A DNA stretch of 64,000 nucleotides from Cognataquiflexum rubidum (lineage in GTDB: Bacteria; Bacteroidota; Bacteroidia; Cytophagales; Cyclobacteriaceae). The position numbers and the translations under genes are program-made. The notes under the pieces were generated by a model. That model was not told the origin of the DNA. It was given only the letters and a program-made list of their open reading frames with translations, and searched no databases. This document shows, piece after piece, positions 1 to 8,873 of this stretch. How positions within the stretch are numbered: the first letter of the stretch is position 1; each line of letters starts with the position of its first letter. The stretch spans positions 62,001 through 126,000 of the forward strand of contig NZ_JAKZAL010000007.1 of assembly GCF_022538115.1 (NCBI RefSeq), written 5' to 3'.

Positions 1-99
1 TTAAGTAAATACCAAATTAATGGGAACTACCTCCAGACCATCTCTGAAGATGGCGTCAAGGAAATGTGGGTTAGACAAACAGGGAAAAATTTATTGTAA
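1..99 (+). CDS. C-terminal fragment of a hypothetical protein, cut by the window edge
   Basis: The frame is open from the first base and stops at 97-99, leaving the last 32 residues of a protein that begins left of the window. Its tail (NYLQTISEDGVKEMW) closely resembles the C-terminus of the gene at 489-1028 (GYLHLVGADGVKEMW). The two are therefore likely paralogs flanking the small gene at 128-439. Family and function are not recognised. It could equally be the end of an intact gene or a fragment; the window cannot tell. Confidence 0.6.
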   Translation, partial: LSKYQINGNYLQTISEDGVKEMWVRQTGKNLL

Positions 100-127
100 A
101 CTCCAAGTTTTATTAAAAGGATTAATA

Positions 128-439
128 ATGAAAACGCAACAATCAATTATCGGAAAATTTCTGCAAATGTTTTTTGTGGTTTACATGATGTTTACCCCGG
201 AAAGCATAGCGGAGGTATTGTCAAGAGAAAACAGCCAAATTAAAGTCCAGGTTAATTCTGGTCTGCAAGGTAAAAGGTTGATGCGAAATTTGATTGCGCT
301 TGAATTCAATGATGGGAATCCAATTCCCATAATATCATGCAAAAAAGATGGATTTTCTTGTTTTATGGATCTATCAAATTCGGTGAAAAAGCCGGAAAGA
401 ATTACAGTCATTAACCAAAAAGATGAATCGCACCATTGA
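128..439 (+). CDS. Small hypothetical secreted protein
   Basis: A 103-residue product beginning MKTQQ, with a hydrophobic stretch at about residues 9-23 that suggests export. The rest is a polar domain with two cysteines (in ISCKKDGFSCF) and a charged, His-ending tail. I chose the ATG at 128 because the longer frame from base 20 runs through the end of the preceding gene. No family recognised. It sits between two related proteins (1-99 and 489-1028), so the three may be a duplicated cassette. Confidence 0.45.
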   Translation: MKTQQSIIGKFLQMFFVVYMMFTPESIAEVLSRENSQIKVQVNSGLQGKRLMRNLIALEFNDGNPIPIISCKKDGFSCFMDLSNSVKKPERITVINQKDESHH

Positions 440-488
440 GAAAAATATATGTAAGGTGTCTTATTATTCACAATTAAAAATAGCTGTC

Positions 489-1028
489 ATGAAAAAGTCA
501 TTTGTAATATTTGCTGTTGCCGCGTTGCCTTGGATATGCATGTTGGCAGGAATTGTTTTCTTCAAAGGACTAAAAGTCAAAAATGATACTTCAAAAATAG
601 TACAGACTTTAGTAGGAAATCATTTTTATAATAGAGTTAACAATCAGGTTGCTAAAGGACTAGAAATTGCTTTCCGGCAGGAAAACACCTCTGTGGATCA
701 TAGGTTGGTTGGGTTTTGGTCCAAAACAAAATATTACAGTTCCGGTGGATTTTCTTATGTCAGCATTCAAAGATTTTCGATGGATTCTGAAGGTACTATG
801 ATCATTTACGAAACCGTATCTTATGCAAGCGGGGGCGGTACCCGTATCGGTCCTTCATCCGACCCTCAAATAGAAACTGTTGTAAAGGTCCACACAAGAG
901 ATAACAGATTGTATACGATGTATGGAAATCCTCCTGTTGAAATCTTTGTTATGGAGTTTAGTTTCAGTAATGGGTATTTGCATCTTGTCGGTGCAGACGG
1001 TGTAAAAGAAATGTGGGAAAGGAATTGA
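489..1028 (+). CDS. Hypothetical membrane-anchored or secreted protein
   Basis: About 179 residues from the ATG at 489. The N-terminus (MKKSFVIFAVAALPW) is a good signal or anchor helix. An upstream in-frame ATG at 423 would overlap the previous gene by 17 bases and put polar sequence before the helix, so I prefer 489. The C-terminal 110 residues are rich in beta-type sequence, with the segment LVGFWSKTKYY reminiscent of lipocalin-like small domains, but I cannot assign a family. Its last 15 residues match the partial gene at 1-99, indicating a paralog pair. Confidence 0.5.
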   Translation: MKKSFVIFAVAALPWICMLAGIVFFKGLKVKNDTSKIVQTLVGNHFYNRVNNQVAKGLEIAFRQENTSVDHRLVGFWSKTKYYSSGGFSYVSIQRFSMDSEGTMIIYETVSYASGGGTRIGPSSDPQIETVVKVHTRDNRLYTMYGNPPVEIFVMEFSFSNGYLHLVGADGVKEMWERN

Positions 1029-1602
1029 TATATCATTTAGGAAGTAGAAATAATTTTCAGGGATAACCGAATTAATTCATGTAGCTAAATCATTGAACAA
1101 AGGGGGGGAAGATGGTCGTTGACTAAGGTACTTTCCTCCATCAGTAGATGAATTTGACTCAACGAGTGGTGAAAATAGATACATTACATAAAAACCTACG
1201 AATTTTTTGAATACTACTGATGGATATGGATAGTTACAATTTTGTTTAGCACAGACAGAATTATGTATACCCATGATATTTGAATAAAGTACAATGTTAT
1301 TGTCAGCAGGAAAGCCATTTTTACTAATACTAAGCTTTATTTATTGCTGTTAACATCATCCAAAGACAGTCCACTTTTCGCAGCTTTCTTAATTGTACCT
1401 TGATCCCCTATCTTTTTTTGTTAGCTGTAAATGGCGGATAGACTTTAAAATATGAATTGAGGAAGCCATTATTTTATTATGCTTTAAAATATTCTGATCT
1501 AAATATTCTAAAAACTATCCAAAAAGGGTAACAAAATTTTTCCGATCTGGATATAAGGTCAAATGATAAATCTTTTAAAACACCATTAAACTTTTAAAAA
1601 AA
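1029..1602 (+). other. Gene-free stretch with decayed coding sequence
   Basis: About 570 bases without a convincing gene. Both strands contain short frames broken by stops. One segment (1460-1597, listed separately) reads like part of an ankyrin repeat with an internal stop. The rest is AT-rich and I see no RNA gene, terminator or mobile element in it. Confidence 0.5.
1460..1597 (+). pseudogene. Possible ankyrin-repeat gene remnant
   Basis: Frame 1460-1597 reads RKPLFYYALKYSDLNILKT, then QKG, a TAA stop, and in the same frame a segment ending KSFKTPLNF before the final stop. The pattern PLFYA-L-N-ILK...GAN-D...TPL is typical of ankyrin repeats. The in-frame stop and lack of a start argue for decay. 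The similarity is judged by eye over about 40 residues and is weak evidence. Confidence 0.25.
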
Positions 1603-2343
1603 ATGAAAAAGCGAAATTTAATTTCAGAAAAATTATTGTCACTATTTTGGGTAATCTGTATGATTGCCTTTACGTCATCATGTGATTCGTTTAAAGGAGA
1701 TCAAGGGATTCCGGGAGAAGTAGGGCAGACCGGTCCTCAAGGTCCAATAGGTATCCAAGGTCCTCAGGGGATACCCGGGCTGCAGGGTGAAACAGGTGCT
1801 GCTGGCCCCATTGGACTTACAGGTACGGCTGGTCCTGCCGGCCCGGTTGGCCCTGTCGGCCCCATAGGCCCCGCTGGTCCTGCCGGCCCCGCTGGCCCTG
1901 TTGGTCCCGCTGGCCCTGCCGGTCCTGTTGGCCCTGCTGGTCCTGCTGGCCCTGCCGGTCCAACCGGTAACGGCAATGTTACCTTATTAATATATGATCA
2001 AGTCGATTTTAGATCAGTTTTAAACAGGAGCCTCACAATCCCACTTTTGCCAGGAGAAGTTCGAGAACGAGTTTTGCTGTTGCCATTTTTGATTTCAACA
2101 GTGTTTTCTTATCAGGTTCCTGGTCCGGGTGTAGGTAATGCATCTGAATATAGAAGCTTCATATCTGTAACAGGCCCATTTACATTAGGTATAAATAAGA
2201 TTACTGGTCCCGGGGAATTATATAATAGCATCCGTGTATTTAAAATTGTGGCCAATTCCACCGTAAATGGAAGAATACAATTGCCTGACATTGATCTCGA
2301 GGATTATAATGCAGTGGCAGAATATTATGGATTTAAAGATTAA
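1603..2343 (+). CDS. Collagen-like (Gly-X-Y) repeat lipoprotein
   Basis: A 246-residue predicted lipoprotein. The signal peptide ends in a lipobox-like TSSC with Cys27 as the lipidated residue. Residues 32-121 are 30 uninterrupted Gly-X-Y triplets, changing from varied (GDQ GIP GEV) to almost pure GPA/GPV. Residues about 125-246 form a globular C-terminal domain that could act as a trimerisation or head domain. Gly-X-Y tracts form collagen-type triple helices in bacterial surface proteins, so a surface-attached trimer is likely (inference). The repeat DNA is strikingly GC-rich compared with its surroundings and prone to length change. A terminator follows at 2384. Confidence 0.85.
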   Translation: MKKRNLISEKLLSLFWVICMIAFTSSCDSFKGDQGIPGEVGQTGPQGPIGIQGPQGIPGLQGETGAAGPIGLTGTAGPAGPVGPVGPIGPAGPAGPAGPVGPAGPAGPVGPAGPAGPAGPTGNGNVTLLIYDQVDFRSVLNRSLTIPLLPGEVRERVLLLPFLISTVFSYQVPGPGVGNASEYRSFISVTGPFTLGINKITGPGELYNSIRVFKIVANSTVNGRIQLPDIDLEDYNAVAEYYGFKD

Positions 2344-2383
2344 TTATAGGCACCGAAAGGGATTTATTTCATCAGTTTTAGTT

Positions 2384-2414
2384 AAACCGCCAAGATTTTT
2401 GGCGGTTTTTTTTG
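2384..2414 (+). terminator. Intrinsic terminator of the collagen-like gene
   Basis: Eight-base stem AAACCGCC (2384-2391) pairs with GGCGGTTT (2401-2408), with a nine-base loop and a run of T following. It lies 40 bases after the stop of the collagen-like lipoprotein gene. Confidence 0.8.
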
Positions 2415-2449
2415 TTTTATTAAAACATAAAATTGAAATATATGATTAT

Positions 2450-2556
2450 CCGCATTTCTACCACCCCCCCTTCAATATCAATAAATTCCGGTGGTCGAGC
2501 CTGCCGAGACCATTCTGTAAGTAATCCTATACTGGTAAGAAGGCGGATATACATAT
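2450..2556. repeat. Dispersed repeat, inverted copy of 30779-30884
   Basis: About 107 bases here are the near-perfect reverse complement of 30779-30884. By eye they differ by one substitution and one base in a C/G run. Here only one half of the element seen at 30.8 kb is present. It carries the motif CTCGGCAGGCTCG (on the minus strand) and a C-run next to TTCAATATC. No open reading frame of note crosses it. It is probably a small non-coding mobile or REP-like repeat. Confidence 0.75.
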
Positions 2557-2645
2557 TGAAATATTTTTGATAGCAGAGGTAACATCTTCATAAAAAAGTG
2601 GATATAGGAAAAAAGTATGAAATTTTAACCAATCAACATAAGATT

Positions 2646-3032
2646 ATGAAAACTATAGGAAGATTTACCATCATTTCATTTCTATTGCTTGCTTCAAGTT
2701 GTGCCACCGTATTTACAGGAAGCAAACAAACTGTTCAAATAAACTCTAACATCCAAGGTGCAAGGATCCAAGTAAACGGAGAGGACATGGGAGTAACACC
2801 CGCAGCAATAAAACTGAAAAAAGGTAAAGATGGGCAGGTGATTTCATTGGTTAACTATGGATATGAGACCAAAATATTTCAGCCTGAGACCAAAATGAAT
2901 TTGATATCGATCGCCAATCTAATCAATATTTTTGGCTGGGGCATAGATGCAGTGACAGGTGCACTTTGGAAATACGACAAAAAACCATATTTGATAGAAA
3001 TGGAGCCAAAAGAATTGGTTGAAAAAAAGTAG
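2646..3032 (+). CDS. PEGA-domain lipoprotein
   Basis: About 128 residues from the ATG at 2646, starting MKTIGRFTIISFLLLASSC. This is a clear lipoprotein signal with Cys19. I rejected an upstream in-frame ATG at 2598, which would put a polar segment before the signal. Residues about 28-75 (VQINSNIQGARIQVNGEDMG, then TPAAIKLKKG) fit the PEGA fold, a small beta domain common in Bacteroidota surface lipoproteins. A hydrophobic segment follows at about residues 88-107 (ISIANLINIFGWGIDAVTGA), often seen in this family. The exact role is unknown; it is probably an envelope protein. Confidence 0.7.
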   Translation: MKTIGRFTIISFLLLASSCATVFTGSKQTVQINSNIQGARIQVNGEDMGVTPAAIKLKKGKDGQVISLVNYGYETKIFQPETKMNLISIANLINIFGWGIDAVTGALWKYDKKPYLIEMEPKELVEKK

Positions 3033-3432
3033 CTATTGAAATAAATGATTAATCAAAGAAAAAAGATCCTTTTGAAGAAAATTTTTGATTCCAAATTAGA
3101 CGCAGAAATACAACGGTAAACGTGATAAAAGGAGTACCAAAATTGTCTTGTGATTCTAAATTTGGAGGGTAATGTTTTCTTGGGTTATTTTTTGAGCAGT
3201 GGTAAGATAGGAACCGCTATACTTTTTGGAGGCTTTTCCATTTTAGTAGGAGGATAAAAATCAATTCTTGTTCAATTTAAAAGTGAGACCAATTGGGTAA
3301 CAATTCCTTAACTAGTATTCATAAATTCTTGAATTGTTGACCAATTCAATTAAAATGGATCCCTAATTATCTTAAATGATAGGGGTAACAATTTGGAAGA
3401 TCCTTTGATATAAACTTATAAAATTATTTAAG
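3033..3432 (+). other. Gene-free stretch upstream of the T6SS genes
   Basis: Four hundred AT-rich bases with no intact gene. A short frame ending near 3257 reads FLGYFLSSGKIGTAILFGG before a stop, with several stops upstream in the same frame, so a decayed membrane-protein gene is possible. The promoter of the tss genes must lie in the right part; I could not pick a convincing consensus. Confidence 0.4.
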
Positions 3433-3873
3433 ATGAAAGGACAATACTTAACCCTACCGCTGAGACTGGGGGATTTGACAACAAAAGGTGAACATCCGGT
3501 TTGCAACCTCAAACAATCAGTAGCGCAGCATCTTCATTTGATCATTACTACTTCTTATGGAGAAATGGTAACAGATGAGGAGTTTGGTTGTGGTATTTGG
3601 GAACATGATTTTGACAATCTCACCAGTTCCCATAAAATCAAAGAGCTCATCAGGGATTCGTTACAGGAATCTGTGGAAAGGTATGAATCTAGACTTCACC
3701 AGGTAAAAATTGACCTTTTGATCAGTCAGGATGAATTTAGTGTAAAAGGCAGCGGTTCTAGGGTCAAAAAGAAAGTTACTATTAAAATCACAGGAATACT
3801 GATAGCTACCAATGAAAGCTTTGTCTATGAAGACAGTTTCTTGATGGGGCCGTATGATTACCAAAATGCCTAA
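3433..3873 (+). CDS. tssE: T6SS baseplate subunit TssE (gp25/GPW family)
   Basis: A 146-residue gp25-like protein. Residues about 28-125 fit the GPW/gp25 fold: an N-terminal helix leading into ITTSYGEMVTDEEFGCGIW, then a helix with SLQESVERYESRL and paired beta strands. In T6SS this wedge subunit joins TssF and TssG at the base of the contractile sheath. It is the first of six genes in one direction (tssE-F-G-N-K-O), separated from tssF by six bases. The start at 3433 fits the family, whose N-terminus is short. Reading it as T6SS rather than phage or an extracellular injection system depends on the TssF, TssG, TssK and TssN neighbours. Confidence 0.85.
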   Translation: MKGQYLTLPLRLGDLTTKGEHPVCNLKQSVAQHLHLIITTSYGEMVTDEEFGCGIWEHDFDNLTSSHKIKELIRDSLQESVERYESRLHQVKIDLLISQDEFSVKGSGSRVKKKVTIKITGILIATNESFVYEDSFLMGPYDYQNA

Positions 3874-3879
3874 AATAGT

Positions 3880-5742
3880 ATGCAAGAAACCAAACAACAT
3901 ATCAAATCAAGAATGCTGAAAGATGCATCAAGATTATGGGGTTATTCTGATACCCAGATGGAAAATAGTTTTGATCCTTTGGTAGCATTACTATTTGAAG
4001 GTTGTGCAGCAGAATTGGAAAAATTATCCTCAGATATATATGCTTCACGGGCGAGGGTTATGGAGCGCCTGGTCCAGGTACTTTGTCCGGAAACATTAAC
4101 AGGGGCACTGCCGGCACATGGATTGATGTCGGCAGAACCCATAGAGGATATAAGTTTTGTGGATGAATCTATGCAATTTTTCACCCAGATTAAGGAAAAT
4201 AAAAGTGCAGAACTGAAATCACGTCAAACTTTGGATGTGTTTTTTTCTCCCATTTGTAACTTTCAACTAAAAAAATTAGATATCAAATATCTTGTTGCAG
4301 GAAACAAATTTTATAAATTAAAAGGTTCTCATAAAGAGTTGCTTGGTCAATCTAAAGGTTCTTTTGGTTCAACTGTATGGCTCGGTATTAGTGGGGCAAA
4401 TCTCAATCTTGATGGTTTGAGAATTTATTTTGACACTGTCTTATCAGAAGATAAAAGTTTCTTTTCTAACCTTTTGAATAAAACCCGATGGTTTTATAAT
4501 GGAACCTTTCTTGAAACCCAAATTGGATTGGAACTTTCAGAAAACAGAAATATAGAATCGATACTGAAGTTTCGTCAAAGCAAAAGCTCAAACATATTAC
4601 ATCAGGTCATAAAAAATGTAGACTCATTTTACAGTCGCAATTTTATAACGGTCAATGACAAAAAAGGAATTACCCAAGATTTACAGCATGCTGGAGTCTT
4701 GGAAAGACTTTTAAAACAATTTGATAGCAGTATTGCTGAAACATTTATCAATTCAGATGTGAGATGGATTGAAATTCAATTTCCAGAGCATTTTGCTGGA
4801 TTTAATTTTGAGAACCTGATTTGTCGGACAAATTGTTTCCCGGTTATAAATAGACAGATTCATAACATCAATTATGCTGTGAAGGAATTAGTCAATATTA
4901 TTCCCCTAAATAGTGAAGATAGCTTTTTGGATTTAGAAAAAATTCAATTAAAAGATGGGGACACTGATTCGGCTGATTTGCTTTTTCCAAATGAGAATAA
5001 GTTACCCATAGTATTGCAAAGAAACGGATCAATTGGAAGATTTGATGAAAGAGATGCCAAAGGGTTATTGGATAACTTGATTGACGTTTTAAGGCAAGAA
5101 AGTGCCTCATTTTCAAAGTTTAATAATGACTTTATTTATTCAGAAGTAAAAAAATTGCAACAGATTTTTAATAAAATAGAATTCGTATTGAATGAGAAAT
5201 ATGATTCAAAATTCTCTTCACCTTTTTTGTTGGTAAACCAGCATGAATCTTATCAGGATAGAAATATTTGGATAACATACAGTAGTACACTTGGATCAAA
5301 AGCAAACTACATAAAACCTGGTACAATTCTTCATGCATATAATAGCCATTCTTTTGTCTGTCAGAATAATGAATTGGTGACAATTTGTATAGGGGGAAGG
5401 GAAAAGTTGAATGTAAATCAATCGATTCTAGCTTTTAGAAGTGCATTGTTATCTCAAAATCGAATCCATTCTGAGGCAGATATTAAAGCATTTGTCATGA
5501 GTGAGTTGGGTGAAATTGTAAATAAAGTGGATATAAAAAAAGTAATGAAGATAAATCCTGATCCCAATATTTCTTTCGAAAAAGTCATTGAGATCCAAAT
5601 TGGATTAATTGAAGGTGCTTTGGAAGGAATTAATGGAGAGCAAACCATAGAATATTGGGAAAAGAATTTAGCAATACAACTGGCTACTAAAACCTTGACT
5701 TGGTTTCCCATTAAAGTCTTGTTACTACGTAATAAAAATTAA
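3880..5742 (+). CDS. tssF: T6SS baseplate subunit TssF
   Basis: A 620-residue protein, the usual size for TssF. The N-terminal 100 residues show the family signature: a helix ending in SFDPLVALLFEGCAAELEKL, then ASRARVMERLVQVLCPETL and a short proline-containing turn (PAHG). In the assembled machine two TssF copies and one TssG form a wedge with TssE. The sequence is the divergent Bacteroidota (subtype iii) form. It follows tssE by six bases and precedes tssG by eleven, so the three are surely co-transcribed. No frameshift or truncation is seen. Confidence 0.85.
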   Translation: MQETKQHIKSRMLKDASRLWGYSDTQMENSFDPLVALLFEGCAAELEKLSSDIYASRARVMERLVQVLCPETLTGALPAHGLMSAEPIEDISFVDESMQFFTQIKENKSAELKSRQTLDVFFSPICNFQLKKLDIKYLVAGNKFYKLKGSHKELLGQSKGSFGSTVWLGISGANLNLDGLRIYFDTVLSEDKSFFSNLLNKTRWFYNGTFLETQIGLELSENRNIESILKFRQSKSSNILHQVIKNVDSFYSRNFITVNDKKGITQDLQHAGVLERLLKQFDSSIAETFINSDVRWIEIQFPEHFAGFNFENLICRTNCFPVINRQIHNINYAVKELVNIIPLNSEDSFLDLEKIQLKDGDTDSADLLFPNENKLPIVLQRNGSIGRFDERDAKGLLDNLIDVLRQESASFSKFNNDFIYSEVKKLQQIFNKIEFVLNEKYDSKFSSPFLLVNQHESYQDRNIWITYSSTLGSKANYIKPGTILHAYNSHSFVCQNNELVTICIGGREKLNVNQSILAFRSALLSQNRIHSEADIKAFVMSELGEIVNKVDIKKVMKINPDPNISFEKVIEIQIGLIEGALEGINGEQTIEYWEKNLAIQLATKTLTWFPIKVLLLRNKN

Positions 5743-5753
5743 ATAAAATCAGG

Positions 5754-6710
5754 ATGGAAACTAAAGATAAATTGTTTCAACTCATCCAAGGAATAAAAAA
5801 TTCCGAATTGGATATTAAAGCAGAGGCTTATCTGGCGATTGCTGGAAATGAATGTTTGATTAACGACCAATTCGTGGTATCAAACTCAGGAGCTTTTAAA
5901 AGGACATTTCAAAAGGATATCCTTGAAATTTCTCTTGAAGAAGATAAAACACATAAAGAATACATCAATATAAAATTAAATAGGGAGGGGATCTATGATT
6001 TACTTCCGGAGGGGATTTTCCACCATTCTACTGATCTAAAGAGGGGTGTAATTGGAACTCATGAGATGGCGTTGCAGGTAAGAAAAAATAAAAAAATAGA
6101 GGCAGAATGTAGAAAGTTTTTTGCACCTCTGGAGAATTCCATTTTTGCTCAAAAACTAAATATTGAATCTGAGGAATATTCTTTAATCAAAGGGCTGGAT
6201 TTCGGAGAAATGGATTTTGATTTAATGGGATTTTATGGGCTTCCATTGGATCTTCCCAAAGAGTTTATCCAAGGATTCTTAAGAATCATGCCACATAAAC
6301 ATTTGGTTTCAGGGGATTACAAATTGGCGGAAAATGTCCTATCAATGATAATAAAACATCCTGTTGAATTTAGATTTATTCAAGATTCAAATATTCCAAA
6401 CATTAAATATGAAAGGAATATAAACTTTGGAGATTTTGGAAAATTGGGTACAGAAACGATTTTGGGAGATTGGATTCAATCAAGTGATCAAAAAATTGAG
6501 GTAAAGGTAGGACCAATTGGGAAGAATGACATTCAGGATTATTTTGAGGGAGGCATAAAAAAGAGGGTTTTGGATATTTTTTATGGATTTTTCATGCCCA
6601 TGGATGTCGAAATGGAAACTAAATTAAGAGTAAAAGAAAATTGCATGAATATGGTTTTAGAAACTGATGGAGGTCCTATATTAGGATATACCAGTGCTTT
6701 TACCAACTAG
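5754..6710 (+). CDS. tssG: T6SS baseplate subunit TssG
   Basis: A 318-residue protein in the position expected for TssG, directly after tssF. The segment IYDLLPEGIFHHST near residue 80 matches the conserved LLPEG motif of TssG-like wedge proteins, and the C-terminal part is beta-rich (LGTETILGDWIQSS). With TssE and TssF it would form the baseplate wedge. The protein is divergent from proteobacterial TssG, as expected of the Bacteroidota subtype, so part of the call rests on synteny. Fifty-seven AT-rich bases separate it from tssN. Confidence 0.75.
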   Translation: METKDKLFQLIQGIKNSELDIKAEAYLAIAGNECLINDQFVVSNSGAFKRTFQKDILEISLEEDKTHKEYINIKLNREGIYDLLPEGIFHHSTDLKRGVIGTHEMALQVRKNKKIEAECRKFFAPLENSIFAQKLNIESEEYSLIKGLDFGEMDFDLMGFYGLPLDLPKEFIQGFLRIMPHKHLVSGDYKLAENVLSMIIKHPVEFRFIQDSNIPNIKYERNINFGDFGKLGTETILGDWIQSSDQKIEVKVGPIGKNDIQDYFEGGIKKRVLDIFYGFFMPMDVEMETKLRVKENCMNMVLETDGGPILGYTSAFTN

Positions 6711-6767
6711 GTAAAAATTGTTCTAAATAATAATATTTTATAATTTAAATTAATTAATAAGGATGAC

Positions 6768-7646
6768 ATGGAAAAGATGGTAATAGATGAAGTGACTAAG
6801 ACCATACTGATTTTAGGTATGGGAGTATTAGGAGCATTTTTGGTTTTTTTAAAGTTCGTATCGAAGATTTTTGGTGGATTTAAGCCATTTATGAAAGCTA
6901 CATTGATTTATTTATTGATAGGTTTTTTGTTATGTTCTATCATTGCAGGTTTGGCTTATTGGAGCCATTTAAAAGACCAACAGGTATTTTTAGTAACCTT
7001 TCAATTTTACTTTTTATTACTCGGCATTGCACATGTCAATTGGATGGATACATTTTTAAAATGGGCAGGGAAGGAAAAATCACTTCCATTGGAATTGATT
7101 TTTTCTATACTTATCGCTTTAGCAGGCAGTATTGGATTTGTATTAGTCCTTAGGGTCTTTGGAGATAATGGACTTGAGATCCATATGGCAGGAAGTATAA
7201 TTTGGTTTATTGTGCCATGGTTTGTCAATAGGAGTTTTTACAATGCTCTTGAAATACCTGATAAGATATTCAAGCTATGGTATTATCATGTGGGTAAAGA
7301 TATTGAGGAACCAGATGAAAGTAAATTAAAAAACTTGGTGTTGGTCAGTTTCCTGATTCAAAAAAAAATGGGGGACAAAATGCAAACCCATTTTAGAGCA
7401 AAAGCTCCTTTGGATATGGAATTTGGGGAATTATTTTATTACTTCATCAATGACTACAATGAAAGGAATTCCCAGGAGAAGATTGAATTTTTGGACAAAA
7501 GTGGTGAACCATACGGCTGGATTTTTTATAAAAAGCCCGAAATCTACACTATTAAAAAAGATTATTTGGATGCTGAAAAAACCGTTTTCAATAACTTTGT
7601 AAAAGAGAATAATATTATTATCTGTAAAAGAATATTAGAGTCTTAA
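6768..7646 (+). CDS. tssN: T6SS subtype iii membrane subunit TssN
   Basis: A 292-residue protein with about five hydrophobic segments in its first 165 residues (around 11-33, 45-66, 74-92, 108-130 and 138-153) and a cytoplasmic C-terminal domain of about 125 residues. TssN is specific to Bacteroidota T6SSiii and is thought to help replace the TssJLM membrane complex found elsewhere. The topology, size and place between tssG and tssK all fit. The stop TAA touches the ATG of tssK with no gap, so the two are translationally coupled. No enzyme motif is seen. Confidence 0.75.
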   Translation: MEKMVIDEVTKTILILGMGVLGAFLVFLKFVSKIFGGFKPFMKATLIYLLIGFLLCSIIAGLAYWSHLKDQQVFLVTFQFYFLLLGIAHVNWMDTFLKWAGKEKSLPLELIFSILIALAGSIGFVLVLRVFGDNGLEIHMAGSIIWFIVPWFVNRSFYNALEIPDKIFKLWYYHVGKDIEEPDESKLKNLVLVSFLIQKKMGDKMQTHFRAKAPLDMEFGELFYYFINDYNERNSQEKIEFLDKSGEPYGWIFYKKPEIYTIKKDYLDAEKTVFNNFVKENNIIICKRILES

Positions 7647-8846
7647 ATGAATAACATGGAAAATTCTCAAAAATACCTGCCTGTCAACTGGGTTGATGGA
7701 ATGAAATTGAACAAGAATCATTTTATCAAGGAAAATCTTGCGCAAATGGATTCTCTCTCAAAATCGGTGGCATCCCAACTACATCCTTATAATTATGGAA
7801 TATTACCCAATTGGGGTAAGAATCAGGATATAAAGATAACCATTACAACAGATAATCAGAATGAAGCAAAAGTTAGAATTTCTTCTTTTAATGCAATCAC
7901 GAGGGGTGGTTATCTGATTGAATTGGATTATGAAACAATAATCGGTGGTTATCTCTCTCTAGTTCTTCCGAAGATTGAAAGAAAAGCGGAGTCAAATTTT
8001 TGGCTTATACTTAGAGTCAATCCATTTGAAAGGACTGGATTTGGGAATACTGATATTGAAGAATTACCCCCGAGATTACCTTCTAGTTTGCCCACTTATT
8101 CGCTTCATTTATTGCCTCAGTCAGAGGGAAAACCATGGGTAGTGGGAAATGCAGACCTTCCTATAGGAAGGTTACAATACCTTGATGGAAACTATTCTAT
8201 TGATGACAATTATATTCCTCCTTGTTCAGCAGTAAGCAGTCATTCAAGTTTGTTGGAATTACACGCAGATATGGAAAAGCTCCTAGGAAAGTTGGAAATA
8301 GCATCCATTCAAATACTTAGGAAAATAATTCTTAAAAAGCAACAGAACGATATGGCTTTTATAGTGCAAAAAGTTTGCGAACAGCTGTCTAGTTTCACAG
8401 CCATACATGCGGGTTCATTTGGAATATCTAAACTATTCCAACCTCCTGTTTTTTTGATTGAAAGCTTTATTGCTTTATCCAGGCTTATCAAAAACAACTT
8501 GGATATATTCGAGGGATGTGGGAAAGAAGAACTTTTGAATTATTTGAATGAATCTTGTGATGTTAGAAAAGGAGAACTTGAAGCCCAATTATCTTTAATT
8601 TCCAATTTAAATTACAATCATCAGGATATTTCCTTTAGTGTTGAAAAAATCACTTTCTTTTCTAAGTATATAGACAAATTGTTCGCCAATATGTTGAAAC
8701 TTGAATATATAGGTAAAAGGAAAGATGCAGGGATATTTGTCAAGGAACATCAACATTCGAAAGAACCTTCTTCTCCTACCGGAGACTACCAATCAGCGGA
8801 AGAGGAACCAATCGCTCGGAAAAGAAAGAGTTTTTTTGTTGAATAA
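7647..8846 (+). CDS. tssK: T6SS baseplate subunit TssK
   Basis: A 399-residue TssK, beginning with the family-typical NWVDGMKLNKNHFI (residues about 13-26), the region that starts the N-terminal shell domain. TssK links the baseplate wedges to the membrane complex. The middle is beta-rich with a long helical stalk after residue 200, and the C-terminus ends in a low-complexity charged tail (EEEPIARKRK). The ATG at 7647 abuts the tssN stop; a second ATG three codons later (7656) is an alternative. tssO follows after 27 bases. Confidence 0.85.
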   Translation: MNNMENSQKYLPVNWVDGMKLNKNHFIKENLAQMDSLSKSVASQLHPYNYGILPNWGKNQDIKITITTDNQNEAKVRISSFNAITRGGYLIELDYETIIGGYLSLVLPKIERKAESNFWLILRVNPFERTGFGNTDIEELPPRLPSSLPTYSLHLLPQSEGKPWVVGNADLPIGRLQYLDGNYSIDDNYIPPCSAVSSHSSLLELHADMEKLLGKLEIASIQILRKIILKKQQNDMAFIVQKVCEQLSSFTAIHAGSFGISKLFQPPVFLIESFIALSRLIKNNLDIFEGCGKEELLNYLNESCDVRKGELEAQLSLISNLNYNHQDISFSVEKITFFSKYIDKLFANMLKLEYIGKRKDAGIFVKEHQHSKEPSSPTGDYQSAEEEPIARKRKSFFVE

Positions 8847-8873
8847 TCATTTATATACTTAATCATAGAAATC

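Noticed and set aside
1077-1274. Minus-strand 65-codon frame
   Set aside because: No recognisable domain, no promoter or partner; chance frame in AT-rich DNA.
1764-1976. Minus-strand frame also coding for Gly-Pro repeats
   Set aside because: It is the mirror image of the collagen-like gene: GGC/GCC-type codons make both strands read as Gly/Pro/Ala. It has no signal peptide or context of its own.
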